Positions 47,801 through 52,699 of a DNA stretch of 64,000 bases are shown one piece after another (the first letter of the stretch is position 1; each line of letters begins with the position of its first letter). The notes under the pieces were generated by a model. That model saw nothing but the letters and a program-made list of their open reading frames with translations, was not told the DNA's origin and did not search any database. This DNA is from Branchiostoma floridae. Lineage: Eukaryota > Chordata > Leptocardii > Amphioxiformes > Branchiostomatidae. A program made the translations under genes and the position numbers. The stretch is from the NCBI RefSeq assembly GCF_000003815.2, contig NC_049997.1, positions 4,615,893 through 4,679,892 of the forward strand, written 5' to 3'.

Positions 47801-48526
47801 CCTATTCTGGTTGCAACAGCTCCACGTGAGAAGCAAACTCTGACATCTGCCACACATGCTGGTGAACGGCTGCAGCAATCTTCACGGAACATGTGGATCC
47901 CCGATCTAAAGCTTACCACTGAAGACAAGGCTGTACTCCTTTGTGATGAGATGCTGACAGACAAACACATCCATGCCGCACAGATGTTACTCCGCCGTCA
48001 GTATCCAGGGCTGGGAGGACTACAAGATACGGCAGTAGGAGCGTCCGTGTACGGATATACACGGGTCTCCGGAGACGGTCTACAGATTCACCACACCGGA
48101 TCCCTCCACTGGGTGGTTTCATCCTCCATAGGTGGACATGTCAGCCTTTATAACAGCATGCCCGGTAAATTAAATGCATCGCTGGAGTATCAGTTGTGTC
48201 AGTGTTACGCGCCACCCCCCAACATGGGCACAGGCGTACTGACTGTGAAAGTACCATGTGTACAGCAGCAGGATAGCAGGTATAGCTGCGGACTGTTTGG
48301 CATAGCCTGGGCTGTAGACATCGCGATGGGGACGGATGTGACTCAGGTCAGGTACAAGGAGAGCAGGATGAGAGTCCATCTCCGGGACTGCTTCGAACGC
48401 GGTCACCTGTCTCCCTTCCCACAGTCCCTTTCTTTCACCAGTCTGCGACCCAGTACCGTTCACCGGATTACTCTAACTTCAGCCGCTACCGGTAAACATG
48501 CCGATTCAAAAAGCCTGCAGGACTGA
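13347..48526 (+). CDS. Polycystin-1-like receptor/channel with lectin ectodomain and C-terminal Ulp1-like domain
   Basis: Giant gene of about 44 coding exons, detailed in the entries below. Polycystin-1 family proteins are cleaved 11-TM adhesion receptors that pair with TRPP channels. Order: fucolectin domain; FN3 x4; F5/8C; pentraxin; F5/8C; FN3 x5; Ser/Thr stalk; GAIN-like region and GPS; TM1; PLAT; channel region; helical tail; Ulp1-like domain. Every exon-exon junction I could place is phase-compatible from the first lectin exon to the stop at 48524-48526, which is the main argument for one gene. Only the exon running into the gap at 40771 is incomplete. Translation may start at ATG 13347 (MTVLMTVLSPVVG, a weak signal-peptide-like start), or at an upstream exon lost near the first gap. 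Closest in layout to PKD1L2/PKD1L3-type proteins, but no orthology is claimed. It could be two adjacent genes if the stalk exons are misread. Confidence 0.75.
13675..14045. repeat. Long hairpin with (TA)n and (GA)n inside the lectin intron
   Basis: The left arm (about 13680-13763, 'cccccaagttttcaacca', 'gcgtaaatcgttcaaatt', 'ctgcataatgagca') is the reverse complement of 13868-13945. The loop is a (TA)n microsatellite at 13767-13820. A second (TA)n/(GA)n block at 13957-14026 is flanked by another inverted pair ('catttgttttccaata' / 'attggaaaacaaatg'). This is a foldback-type element expanded by microsatellites. Confidence 0.8.
15001..15225 (+). mobile_element. tRNA-derived SINE
   Basis: A tRNA-like head with an A-box-like 'tggcgtaatcgg' (about 15011) and a B-box-like 'gggtttgaatcc' (about 15060), then a non-tRNA body ('aaaggcactttacacgac', 'aaatgagtatctagct'). 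The same body words follow the head at 46434-46620. It is not a functional tRNA gene: the anticodon arm does not fold well and the acceptor stem is poor. It sits in the intron after the lectin exons. Confidence 0.75.
15601..16270 (+). CDS. FN3 domains 1-2
   Basis: Exons 15601-15873 and 15998-16270, each 273 bp and each one complete fibronectin type III domain with phase-1 ends, the usual shuffling-ready form. Domain 1: 'ETDPPLSLTCSTAT', 'ITISWIKPSAPLSGYRVNY', ending 'VGVTCLT'. Domain 2: 'TPPPEEFQVTYVTETSVTVSW' in part, with 'LTPGTEYVISASSIN'. Both carry the core Trp and the Tyr of the FN3 'tyrosine corner'. This pair is repeated at 19328-20000 and 28352-29630. Confidence 0.9.
16420..16680. 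other. GC-rich island in intron, unassigned
   Basis: A GC-rich block ('cccgccggccctcgaacc', 'ccgcgcagcatgccgtcc') in otherwise AT-rich intron, 400-700 bases upstream of the second 0.94-kb repeat. It looks like an inserted element of unknown type. No coding or RNA family is recognised. Confidence 0.35.
17096..18028 (+). repeat. About 0.94-kb dispersed repeat, copy 2
   Basis: Direct-orientation near-copy of 11762-12706, in the intron between FN3 domains 2 and 3. It retains the start 'tacacggaacaaattcttc' and the end 'gtcattaattatgcaa'. It is followed at once by a member of the 'cttgagttatc' repeat family (18030-18530). Confidence 0.85.
18030..18530 (-). repeat. Interspersed repeat of the 'ataactcaagaacgg' family with (AC)n
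   Basis: Contains 'ccgttcttgagttatc', 'gggggcccaaaatctaat' and an (AC)n run at about 18411-18460, ending near 'ccatgacatttcatgg'. Related sequences in the opposite orientation occur at 27134-28190 and 58619-59940, and in this orientation at 63030-63320. No ORF; probably a non-autonomous element. Confidence 0.65.
19328..20000 (+). CDS. FN3 domains 3-4 (duplicate of domains 1-2)
   Basis: Exons 19328-19600 and 19728-20000, 273 bp each with phase-1 ends. Nearly the same protein as FN3 1-2, with changes such as 'SPSEVTTTEF' for 'SPSNVTTTEF' and 'TSINRNYEGP' for 'SSINRQNEGP'. The intron between the two exons is also similar to the 15874-15997 intron ('tacatgtgctgtcccttt'), so the pair was copied as genomic DNA. 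Confidence 0.9.
20251..20310 (+). pseudogene. Decayed exon related to the FN3 exon at 29811
   Basis: After 'tgcaacgtctttttcag' the sequence reads 'tttataacccatggatgatg' then 'caaaacgaattc'. This matches the start of the exon at 29811 ('tactcatggatgatgcaaaa') together with its preceding intron end. Read in the expected phase it hits a stop within about 20 codons (near 20312). It is the remnant of a third exon that once followed the FN3 pair in the duplicated unit, and is now skipped. Confidence 0.6.
20557..21645 (+). CDS. F5/8C (discoidin) domain 1
   Basis: Exons 20557-20717, 21015-21164 and 21501-21645 (phases 1, 0, 0, 1). The domain runs from 'ACNNRFGMESGDIPDESI' through 'RARLNGGYGQFW', 'PWLQVYLGG', 'VKSYKLQYSADGIGW' and 'FPGNTNAGTPVTN' to 'ARYVRFYPQSS' and 'MRVEILGC'. 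This is the standard discoidin order with the two terminal Cys. In other proteins this fold binds glycans, collagen or phospholipid on the cell surface; the ligand here is unknown. Confidence 0.9.
21916..23140 (+). CDS. Pentraxin/LamG-like domain
   Basis: Exons 21916-22130 and 22735-23140 (phase 1, 0, 1). Features: 'LIFPTPRHTGNYARL' at the start, 'SSYTLCLRVRTDM', 'DLWHSLCVTWRGNNGSW' with 'LYADGEL' and 'WILGQDQDTVGGGF' (the pentraxin GQDQD calcium-site loop), then 'FSGELSHVNLWDRVLSP' and a closing Cys. The two conserved Cys (CLR and CVTW) form the pentraxin disulfide. The GQDQD and 'FSGELSHVNLWD' motifs suggest calcium binding is retained. Confidence 0.9.
22300..22460 (+). repeat. Short GAGCAACCTCCA inverted/direct repeat cluster
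   Basis: The words 'acgagcaacctccatgca' and 'acgagcaacctccacaaa' and their complements ('atggggttgctcctgc', 'atggacgttgctcgtac') alternate over about 150 bp, making two nested hairpins in the pentraxin intron. Unknown element type. Confidence 0.5.
23609..25161 (+). CDS. F5/8C (discoidin) domain 2
   Basis: Exons 23609-23919 and 25017-25161 (phases 1, 0, 1). The translation has 'CTSPVALGMESGAIADDHI', 'AYEGRLNNGWSW', 'QWLQIDLGSQKVLTSI', 'GGYTVKSYKLLYSDYG', then 'RYVRINPQSS' and 'MRLRVELLGC'. This is a typical discoidin domain, different enough from domain 1 to be an old duplicate. The intron between them (23920-25016) has TGACGTCA-rich sequence but no gene. Confidence 0.9.
25192..25430 (+). mobile_element. 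5S rRNA-derived SINE (SINE3-type)
   Basis: 25197-25310 resembles eukaryotic 5S rRNA: 'cccgatccctgatatcgg', 'aagttaagcaacg' (box A region), 'agtacttggatgg' (box C region) and 'gaccgggttgttgtagcc'. It is followed by a body with 'aaaacggggatcccgtg' and 'gaggtgcctcga' that resembles the downstream body of the tRNA-headed SINE at about 46597-46640. It starts about 30 bases after the donor at 25161. It is diverged from 5S and lacks a terminator context, so it is not a functional 5S gene. Confidence 0.75.
25652..26064. mobile_element. Foldback/MITE element with long terminal inverted repeats
   Basis: 413 bp. The left end 'aacaggcgacagtataattc' and right end 'aattatactgtcgcctgtt' are inverted repeats that continue inward through 'ttccggaaaacctt', 'taaaccagatgaa' and 'gtaggtatgatatatcaaag'. 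Only a short spacer with 'ctgcagaattctgcgaattc' sits in the middle. 'gata' flanks both sides (25648-25651 and 26065-26068), a possible 4-bp target duplication. It carries no transposase. Confidence 0.8.
26837..27121 (+). CDS. FN3 domain 5
   Basis: A single 285-bp exon, phase 1 both ends. Reads 'IPQFPAENVTCSSETTSS', 'FSLHWLYPSGYLSGYRIWY', 'GLKSGCRYNVTVRNVV'. This is an FN3 fold with several NxS/T sequons, less similar to the others than domains 1-4 are to each other. Its donor is followed within about 15 bases by an interspersed repeat. Confidence 0.85.
27134..28190 (+). repeat. Interspersed repeat of the 'ataactcaagaacgg' family
   Basis: Opens near 'ccatgaaatgtcatggaggt' and 'gtctgtctgtttgttaacag', then 'gataactcaagaacggctga', and ends near 'gaggtcgccgaactctagtt'. 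Internal part rich in 'tatgcaaatgagg' and 'gatttgcataat'. Same family as 18030-18530 (reverse) and 58619-59940. Non-coding. Confidence 0.65.
28352..29630 (+). CDS. FN3 domains 6-7 (third copy of the FN3 pair)
   Basis: Exons 28352-28624 and 29358-29630, again 273 bp each and phase 1. The first matches FN3 1 and 3 ('ETDPPLSLTCSTATS'), the second matches FN3 2 and 4 ('TPPPEDFQVTYGTETSVTV'). The second is the most diverged of its set ('LALHHRVWIRRSDTAESLF'). The intron between them has grown to 733 bp by repeat insertion. Confidence 0.9.
29811..30164 (+). CDS. FN3 domain 8 with N-terminal linker
   Basis: A 354-bp exon, phase 1 both ends. About 40 residues of linker ('PYSWMMQNIAFYINSV') precede an FN3 domain: 'SPTELDVVQKTTSTITISW', 'YNITYTENGRSA', 'LTGLVPGTLYDIDLVAVSK'. 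The linker part is what survives as the decayed exon at 20251. The donor is followed directly by the 9-bp repeat array. Confidence 0.85.
30172..30464. repeat. Perfect 9-bp tandem array (TTTTAATAT)n
   Basis: About 32 copies of 'ttttaatat' without visible interruption, pure A/T, starting 8 bases after the donor of FN3 domain 8. The purity suggests recent expansion. Confidence 0.95.
30611..31284 (+). CDS. FN3 domain 9 (split over two exons)
   Basis: Exons 30611-30746 and 31160-31284 (phases 1, 2, 1). First half: 'PPSSLRVTNSSTTSLFLEW', 'TPPAANILYYSLDI'. Second half: 'YYVTGLVPETTYVIKMGAFS'. Together they make one FN3 domain with an intron between the C and F strands. It is the only FN3 in this gene with an internal intron. 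Confidence 0.8.
31325..31640 (-). repeat. Dispersed repeat with TTGCAAC motifs (copy 2, inverted)
   Basis: Reverse-complement counterpart of 1410-1720, in the intron after FN3 domain 9. Not coding. Confidence 0.6.
31768..32270. mobile_element. Inverted-repeat element 'GGCCCCTTCACACGAGAA'
   Basis: The left end 'ggccccttcacacgagaa' pairs with 'tttccgtgtgaaggcc' near 32253-32270. Inner inverted matches are 'gaaccggaattccgtcagaa' with 'attctgacggcattccggct' (about 32138). Non-autonomous; no transposase seen. The superfamily is uncertain (hAT-like ends are possible) and no clear target duplication was found. Confidence 0.6.
32639..33692 (+). CDS. Ser/Thr-rich mucin-like stalk exons
   Basis: Exons 32639-32764 (or from 32624), 33052-33141, 33432-33488 and 33637-33692, phases 1, 1, 1, 1, 0. 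They encode a low-complexity Thr/Ser/Pro segment ('STVTTSHTTTEASTTDRR', 'STTTPKRTTEDPGEK'), a likely O-glycosylated spacer between the adhesive domains and the membrane-proximal region. The small exons are supported mainly by phase and composition, so individual boundaries are moderate in confidence. Confidence 0.65.
33831..34526. repeat. 41-bp minisatellite
   Basis: About 17 copies of a 41-bp unit ('tacttcattactgatgcttc', 'atttcctggaatccttcaaa' and variants) filling the intron between 33692 and 34533. It runs right up to the next exon, so the acceptor there (34526 or 34532) lies at the array's edge. Confidence 0.95.
34533..37253 (+). CDS. GAIN-like juxtamembrane region exons
   Basis: Exons 34533-34667, 34990-35080, 36037-36212, 36392-36622 and 36758-37253 (phases 0, 0, 1, 0, 0, 1). 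The start is an amphipathic helical segment ('IIEKLASAAKGSQDI', 'LQAASAVIDVLPNQE', 'QSIVASLDQVAETLLAL'), then beta-rich sequence with 'MAYHAFDVTADNVIPVVSMN' and 'TFHVYISYGYPPTEEKYG'. This pattern precedes the GPS in PKD1-family and adhesion-GPCR proteins (the GAIN fold). No REJ domain is evident. The first acceptor is ambiguous because of the adjoining minisatellite. Confidence 0.75.
35250..35760. repeat. Pentanucleotide array (TACTC)n
   Basis: Over 500 bp of 'tactc' units with 'tgctc' and 'ttctc' variants in the intron 35081-36036, decaying to about 35900. Long open frames over it (Leu/Tyr/Ser repeats) are artefacts. Confidence 0.95.
37364..38307 (+). CDS. GPS proteolysis motif and first transmembrane helix
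   Basis: Exons 37364-37506 and 38074-38307 (phases 1, 0, 0). The GPS motif is split by the intron: 'SSWKDSKKQWSLEYCG' before, and 'GAISCRCHMTEG' after. The four Cys/Trp framework is present and the cleavage triad reads His-Met-Thr instead of the common His-Leu-Thr/Ser, still compatible with autoproteolysis. TM1 follows ('VSEYILYILLMVFLCVDF'). Confidence 0.85.
38588..40226 (+). CDS. PLAT (LH2) domain
   Basis: Exons 38588-38821, 39517-39677 and 40048-40226 (phases 0, 0, 2, 1). PLAT lies in the first cytosolic loop of all polycystin-1 proteins and binds phospholipid and trafficking partners. Seen: 'YQITVTTGSMFSAGTTSR', 'VGFQLYGSEG', 'LHIWHDNSGEG', 'SSWFLGSFVVRDVE', then 'TCNDWLSTEKGDGEV', the standard PLAT order and ending. 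The donor at 39677 is GGT|GTAAGA. Confidence 0.9.
40396..40770 (+). CDS. Polycystin TM2-TM3 region, truncated by gap
   Basis: Exon 40396-40544 encodes 'SSFTKAQRLSCCFTLLNTMM' and 'SAMWYRQE', the near-invariant PKD1-family TM2 start. A following exon begins at 40728 (phase 0) and reads 'LYLSLMTALTVLPV' before running into N at 40771. The rest of that exon, and perhaps more of the cytosolic loop, is missing. The next visible exon needs an incoming phase of 1. Confidence 0.8.
40771..40870. other. Assembly gap (100 N) inside a coding exon
   Basis: A placeholder-sized gap that cuts an exon of the polycystin-like gene. No more coding sequence is recognisable between 40871 and 41400. Confidence 0.95.
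41192..41364. mobile_element. TA-flanked MITE (Tc1/mariner-pogo type)
   Basis: The left end 'cagtagaagccagttaattg' pairs with the right end 'caattaagcggcttccaccg' as inverted repeats, with TA on both sides (41190-41191, 41365-41366). About 173 bp, no coding capacity. It lies 36 bases upstream of the exon acceptor at 41400. Confidence 0.7.
41401..42649 (+). CDS. Polycystin TM4-TM5 exons
   Basis: Exons 41401-41591 and 42541-42649 (phases 1, 0, 1). The first reads 'YVAWLTVFLVSTSSAFFVIL' then 'YSMDWGKEKSDSWMKAF', a strongly conserved PKD1-family block (short tight loop with WGKEKS). The second is a helix, 'IFVLAVVMASIFSLQFLAK'. Confidence 0.9.
41613..41815. mobile_element. TA-flanked MITE, second family
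   Basis: The left end 'tctcactgcactaggggc' pairs with the right end 'cccaagtgcagtgaga'; inner inverted matches are 'gtggcactgcggggttt' with 'aaccctgcagtgccgca'. TA at 41611-41612 and 41816-41817. It starts about 20 bases after the donor at 41591. Confidence 0.7.
42732..43119. mobile_element. hAT-like non-autonomous element
   Basis: Terminal inverted repeats 'cagggttctccccagaa' and 'ctggggagaaccctg' bound 388 bp, with subterminal 'agtatagtggaggggct' and 'agtatagtggagggcct'. CAGGGTTC-type ends are typical of hAT elements. An 8-bp target duplication is not obvious. No ORF. Confidence 0.65.
43624..45575 (+). CDS. TM6 and extracellular TOP (polycystin) domain, TM7-TM8
   Basis: Exons 43624-43835, 44415-44589 and 44982-45575 (phases 1, 0, 1, 1). 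A basic segment then 'EFLLLFIFVVLLFYIAQ' (TM6, equal to S1 of the channel unit). The TOP domain includes 'LLWTLYPATWYNG' and 'SFRLGPPRLTQVR', both family hallmarks, then 'NPSRKLFSTVKMVIDRSG'. S2 follows ('LFMHILFALLFFLMLYNEI') with another helix at 'ALGCVSLIGTATAISIFI'. Confidence 0.9.
45971..47162 (+). CDS. Polycystin channel S4-S6 with pore exon
   Basis: Exons 45971-46201, 46297-46381 and 46930-47162 (phases 1, 1, 2, 1). S4 region: 'VSLLRVVRFSQTIGKLLAL'. S5 ends 'AVAFTAFVSSGHLIFGSQ'. Pore: 'LALFEMMLGRFFAEDM'. S6: 'IFFSTFMICIFILLVNFLM' and 'TIICDAI'. Where PKD2-type channels have LGD at the selectivity filter, this has LGR, so calcium permeability like PKD2 is doubtful and it may act as a non-PKD2-like partner subunit, as PKD1 does. 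Confidence 0.9.
46434..46740 (+). mobile_element. tRNA-derived SINE between pore and S6 exons
   Basis: The tRNA-like head has 'tggcgcaatcgg' (A box) and 'gggttcgaaacc' (B box), then 'aaggcactttacacggct', 'aatgagtacctagct', 'aggacgttaaatggaggt' and 'cccacctcacttatcg'. Same family as 15001-15225. It lies wholly within the 46382-46929 intron, so it should not disturb the protein. Confidence 0.75.
47430..48526 (+). CDS. Last exon: helical tail fused to Ulp1-like (C48) protease domain
   Basis: Acceptor at 47429 (tttgtgaag), phase 1, matching the S6 exon. A 1,097-bp uninterrupted exon to TGA 48524-48526, about 365 residues. Residues 1-35: charged helix ('MEEVKAKICIIRKKLDEG'), as at the end of polycystin channels. 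Residues 36-150: polar linker. From about 155: 'IPDLKLTTEDKAVLL', 'LTDKHIHAAQMLLRRQYPG', 'SLHWVVSSS', 'HVSLYNSMPG', 'QQQDSRYSCGLFGIAWA', 'MRVHLRDCFERGHLSPFP', the order of the Ulp1/SENP-like fold found in many uncharacterised and mobile-element-associated invertebrate proteins. Catalytic His codon at 48107-48109 and Cys codon at 48287-48289 are present, with the oxyanion Gln before the Cys. The usual Asp is Asn (48152-48154). I infer a fusion. The alternative is an independent retro-inserted gene read as an exon, but the frame runs straight through and there is no internal stop. Confidence 0.7.
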
Positions 48527-50770
48527 TCATTCATGTATGTGAGAAATGTCACCAACCGCTAGGTCAAGAAAAGTTGAATAGTTGCAAGAATTAGCCCTGG
48601 TCTTCACTTCCTGATCAAGAGGTGCTAACAAGCAGTTCACAATCATTATTTCTACTTTAAAGACAGGTGAAAAAATTTGTTTGACGTCTGACCTGGCGAA
48701 TGCGACCTCTGGAAGGACTGGAATATGACAATTTTTTATTTCCATTGTTATTATTGTCATTGTGTTTTTTTTTCCTTCAAAGCAGTTAGTGTTGTAACAC
48801 TGAGCTGGGCCACACTGGTAAACAATGACAGAAAAAGATTTAAAAAAAGATCAAATTCGTTTTGCTACATTACTACATCAATAGCACTGTCGATATTGCT
48901 TCCTGAATCTATAGTTGTTGAGTAGATTGATACCAAGTTCTATGTATTATGATGTGTTACTTTTCAAGAGGTTTACAAAATGTAAGAATATTCAAATGAG
49001 ACGTTTGACATACTGTGATGTTTTTCCTGCAAACATAAGGTGTATCAGAATACATGTATATACTTCAACTTTTACTAAAATTACAACTTTAACGAAATAC
49101 GGTAAACATATATCATCTGACTAACAAAACCAATTACGTCAGACTCATCATTTCTCTTATGGTAGGCATGTCTTGGATTCTTGATTGTATTGAGTTGTAT
49201 TTTATCATGGTTACTGGTGAACTTGGCTTACAACACCATGTGTATTTATTTTCGCGTTTGAATTCATGTAGATAAAAATTTAAGCGACAACTTTTTTGCC
49301 TACTATAGACAGCTTGCAGGCAAATTTGCACACAAATCAGATACCTAATGTCATGTTAATCTGAATTACCTTTATTAAAATTATAATGTTTTTAATGTAA
49401 TGAAAGAGTGCAGATAATAGATATGTAAGTCAATTCATACAGATGCCCTACATATTGGGCAAATCTCCACAATAAAATTGCTCGGTGTGAAGCACATGTA
49501 TATAAAATAACTCATATAAGGATTTATATCTCCAACTAGAAAGGCCGACATTTGCTTAAGAGCAAATACAGCATATTTCAGCCATACCCCTTCCCACGCA
49601 ACATTGGACTGTTCCAAATCACCCCTGCGCAAAAATGGAACATCCTCTTAACAGTACATTATCCCCCAAAGTGGACTGGTATTGTGAATTGATTCCAGGT
49701 AAAAACAGAGCTTGCTTCTATTTTTCAGAAAATGACAATAATCACACCTTCCATTCAGAAAATTTTCATAATGACTGAAAATTGTTGAATGACTTCATGT
49801 AATGTCATTAACAATTTTCAGTACGATAACTAGGTGTAAGTTTAAAAAAGTATAAGCTCCTTGTGATGTGGGTACATTTATTATTGCAGTGAACTTTTTT
49901 TATTCAAGTAAGGCATACGATTTAATAATTATCAAGCAGGTGCAGGTACTGTAGGAGCGTTTGTTTTCTTCAAGCTGTAAAACTGTTAAACTGTTTTACT
50001 TTGTATGCAATCAGCCATCGAGCCTATTCTTATTTTAGTTTAACAACTTCCTGCCAGACCCGGAAGATACGATTGAACCTTGTTCGAGGATTTATTTTCG
50101 TCTGTCTGGTCAGTCTGTTCATACCCTGGCGCTGAGAGTGTTTTATTGGGCTGAAACTCTGGCAGTTTAAAGTTACTTACAATTTAAATGTTCAAAGTTT
50201 ATGTCAAACAACAACAGCACTAGGAAATGTGGCCACTATAGACAGGTGGTCACTATAGAGAAAATGCTGATCTATTGACTAGGAGCCATATGTTACACAT
50301 GATTTCAGTACACTGATCATTAATCATATAAACATTGCACAGGTAAGCCAATTGTTTAGATGTACAATTAAGTTCAAATAATTCTGAAGAGAAATATTGA
50401 TGAGAAAATAATCATTCTCGCCACTGTCTAACTTATAATTACGTATCAAAACTAAACGCAGATTTTCTAACTAACGCACCTTTCGCCGACTTCATCAAAG
50501 GACCGCCGGCTATCAATCAAACACGGCTGTTGATTAGACTTAGAGTTTCAAACAGTCATGTGCTGTGTGCCAGTTGACAGCGAACTTCATGCTACGTGAT
50601 GTTTTACATTGCTTGGACCTTCTTTCCTACAGCGGTGCTTCTACAAAATATTTAGACTGTAACACTGAGTCCCACATGTTTTATAGAATAGAATTTGACG
50701 CAGAACAGCGTTTTTTGTTGGGTATTTTTCTTGAAACATGTTCGTGGGAATATCAGCGAGGCGGCGACGT
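48527..50770. other. 3' flank of polycystin-like gene, no gene recognised
   Basis: Low-complexity AT-rich sequence. An AATAAA at 49471-49476 is the clearest candidate polyadenylation signal for the + strand gene, about 950 bases past the stop. The segment around 50041-50165 shares words with 6785-6960 ('cccggaag', 'attttattgggcagaaact' / 'gttttattgggctgaaact'), a dispersed repeat. Confidence 0.4.
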
Positions 50771-50778
50771 AGGGATAT

Positions 50779-52150
50779 CAGACCGTCAACAAAAGTCGCA
50801 CGGCGGCTAACGGCGCATCGAAGATACTAGCGCTATAAATAAGTGCTTCAACTAAGGATGGCAACCCGTACAATATTTTTGCATACTGTTGAGCTAAGTA
50901 AAGTTTGTTGTTTATGAGGTTTTAGTTGTCTTTGAAGCTTTGACCCGAAATATTTTAAAGTCAAACTGCTGAAGAGAAGTAAGTGACTGCTACGATTATC
51001 GTAGATATGGCCCTAAAAAAACTGATAAAAGAAGCCTTCTCAATAGTCTAAAATGCAAGAGCTTCCGGGGGGGCTTCGCCCACCTGGGTCCCCCCCACAG
51101 TGGCCCTGCCCCTGGACCCCGCCAGGGACATTCGGCGGCCCCGGACCCCTGTCCGACGCTTTGAAAAAATCCTGGCGAGAAGTCTGTACGGCCTGAGTCT
51201 TCAAGTTAACGTATTGTGTGGTCCCGCTTATGAATATTAATTAGCCTTCGCTTTCCTCTTCGCTGATTGGCTGAACCATTAATTGAATTAACTCTTCCTG
51301 CCGGCTAGACGCAGGTGCAGATGTCGGCTCTGTGGGGTGAACGTCCGAAAGGTCATGGCATGCATGGAGAACGAAAGAAAACCAATTTCCCCTAAAAAAA
51401 GTGCTGTAATTAAGCCTTTTACAGTACTTTATGCCAAAAATTTTACTTGGATCATTTTACCAACTATCTTATGCCTATCTATACCAAATGTTACTCATAC
51501 CAGGGTACAGGGGTGCAAAATATACCGTTATAAGACCGTCAACAACAGTCGCACGGAGCTAACAGCGCAGCGAAAATACCATCGCTAGCGTTTCAACTTC
51601 GGATAACAAGTTATAAGTACTGTTGAACTCAGTAACGTTAAAGTTTGTTTTTAGTTGCCTTTGACGATTTGACCTGAAATAGTGTTACGCTAAACTCCTG
51701 AAGAGAAGTTAAGTGACTGCTGCGATTATCATAGATATGCCCCTAAGAACTTATACAATATAAAGCCTTCTGAATAGTGTAAAATGCGAGAGCCTTAGGC
51801 GGGCTTCGCTCCCCCTGGCGGGAACACTGCTATATACGGGATCATGAGGCCCCGCTTATGAATATTAATTAGCCTTTGGCCTCCTCTTCGCTGATTGGCT
51901 AGGTCTTTGATTCAATTAACTCTCCGGCTGGCGCGCACAGGTGTGGCTCTGTGCGGGGTCACGGAAGGTCACGTCAGGAGGCCAAAAGAAAACACATTTC
52001 CCCTCAGAAAAGTTCCAAAATTAATCATTTTAAGGTTGTTTATGTCAAAAATTTTACTTGAATCTTGTTACCAAGTATCTAATGCCTATCTATACCAAAT
52101 TTCAGGTCATTTAATTGTAATACCAGGGTACAGGAGCCAAAAGTGTCCTT
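50779..52150 (+). repeat. Tandemly duplicated 0.6-0.75-kb unit
   Basis: 50779-51520 and 51532-52150 share the same order of words: 'gaccgtcaacaa.agtcgcac', 'gctgaagagaagtaagtg', 'cttatgaatattaattagcc', 'cctcttcgctgattggct', 'tgcctatctataccaaat' and 'ataccagggtacagg'. The first copy has a 130-bp C/G-rich insertion (about 51070-51190). No protein is recognised. Confidence 0.75.
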
Positions 52151-52650
52151 TTTTGGTCAAAAATTGGCCAAAAATCGCAAAAATAAGCATTTTGTTGCAC
52201 TGTACACCAAAAGTGTTATTGAATTTATATGAAGGTATTATCAAGGCACATCTGTGTCAAATTTCAGCTCATTCAGTTGCAATACCAAGGTACAGGAGCC
52301 AAAAGTGTCCTTTTTTGGTCAAAAATTGGTCAAAAAATCGCAAAAATAAGCATTTTGTTGTACTGTACACCAAAAGTGTTATTGAATTTATATGGGGGCA
52401 TTATCAAGGCACATCTCTGTCAAATTTCAGCTCATTTGGTTGTAATACCAGGGTACAGGGGCCAAAAGTGTCCTTTTTTGGTCAAAAATTGGTCAAAAAA
52501 TCGCAAAAATAAGCATTTTGTTGTACTGTACACCAAAAGTGTTATCGAATTTATATGGGGGCATTATCAAGGCACATCTCTGTCAAATTTCAGCTCATTT
52601 GGTTGTAATACCAGGGTACAGGGGCCAAAATATACAGTTTTGGTCTAAAA
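52121..52650 (+). repeat. 163-bp satellite-like tandem repeat
   Basis: A unit of about 163 bp containing 'taccagggtacaggagcc', 'aaaagtgtccttttttggtc', 'aaaaataagcattttgttg' and 'aaatttcagctcattt'. Copies begin near 52121, 52283, 52446 and 52609. It follows straight on from the 3' end of the larger duplicated unit. Because 163 is not a multiple of three, the long open frames across it shift between copies and are not genes. Confidence 0.9.
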
Positions 52651-52699
52651 TTGACCAAAAAATCTCAATAAAATCATTTTAGAGGCAGACATGAAAAAA

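Noticed and set aside
48170-48463. Minus-strand frame of 97 codons
   Set aside because: Shadow of the Ulp1-like coding sequence on the opposite strand.
47430-48526. Ulp1-like region as a separate single-exon gene
   Set aside because: The first Met inside the exon has no clear promoter context, the preceding acceptor and phase match the S6 exon, and the N-terminal 35 residues fit a polycystin tail. Not fully excluded without transcripts.
51895-52648. + strand frames of 139-205 codons with repeated blocks
   Set aside because: They run over the 163-bp tandem repeat. The unit is not a multiple of three, so the frames shift between copies. No start context or family.
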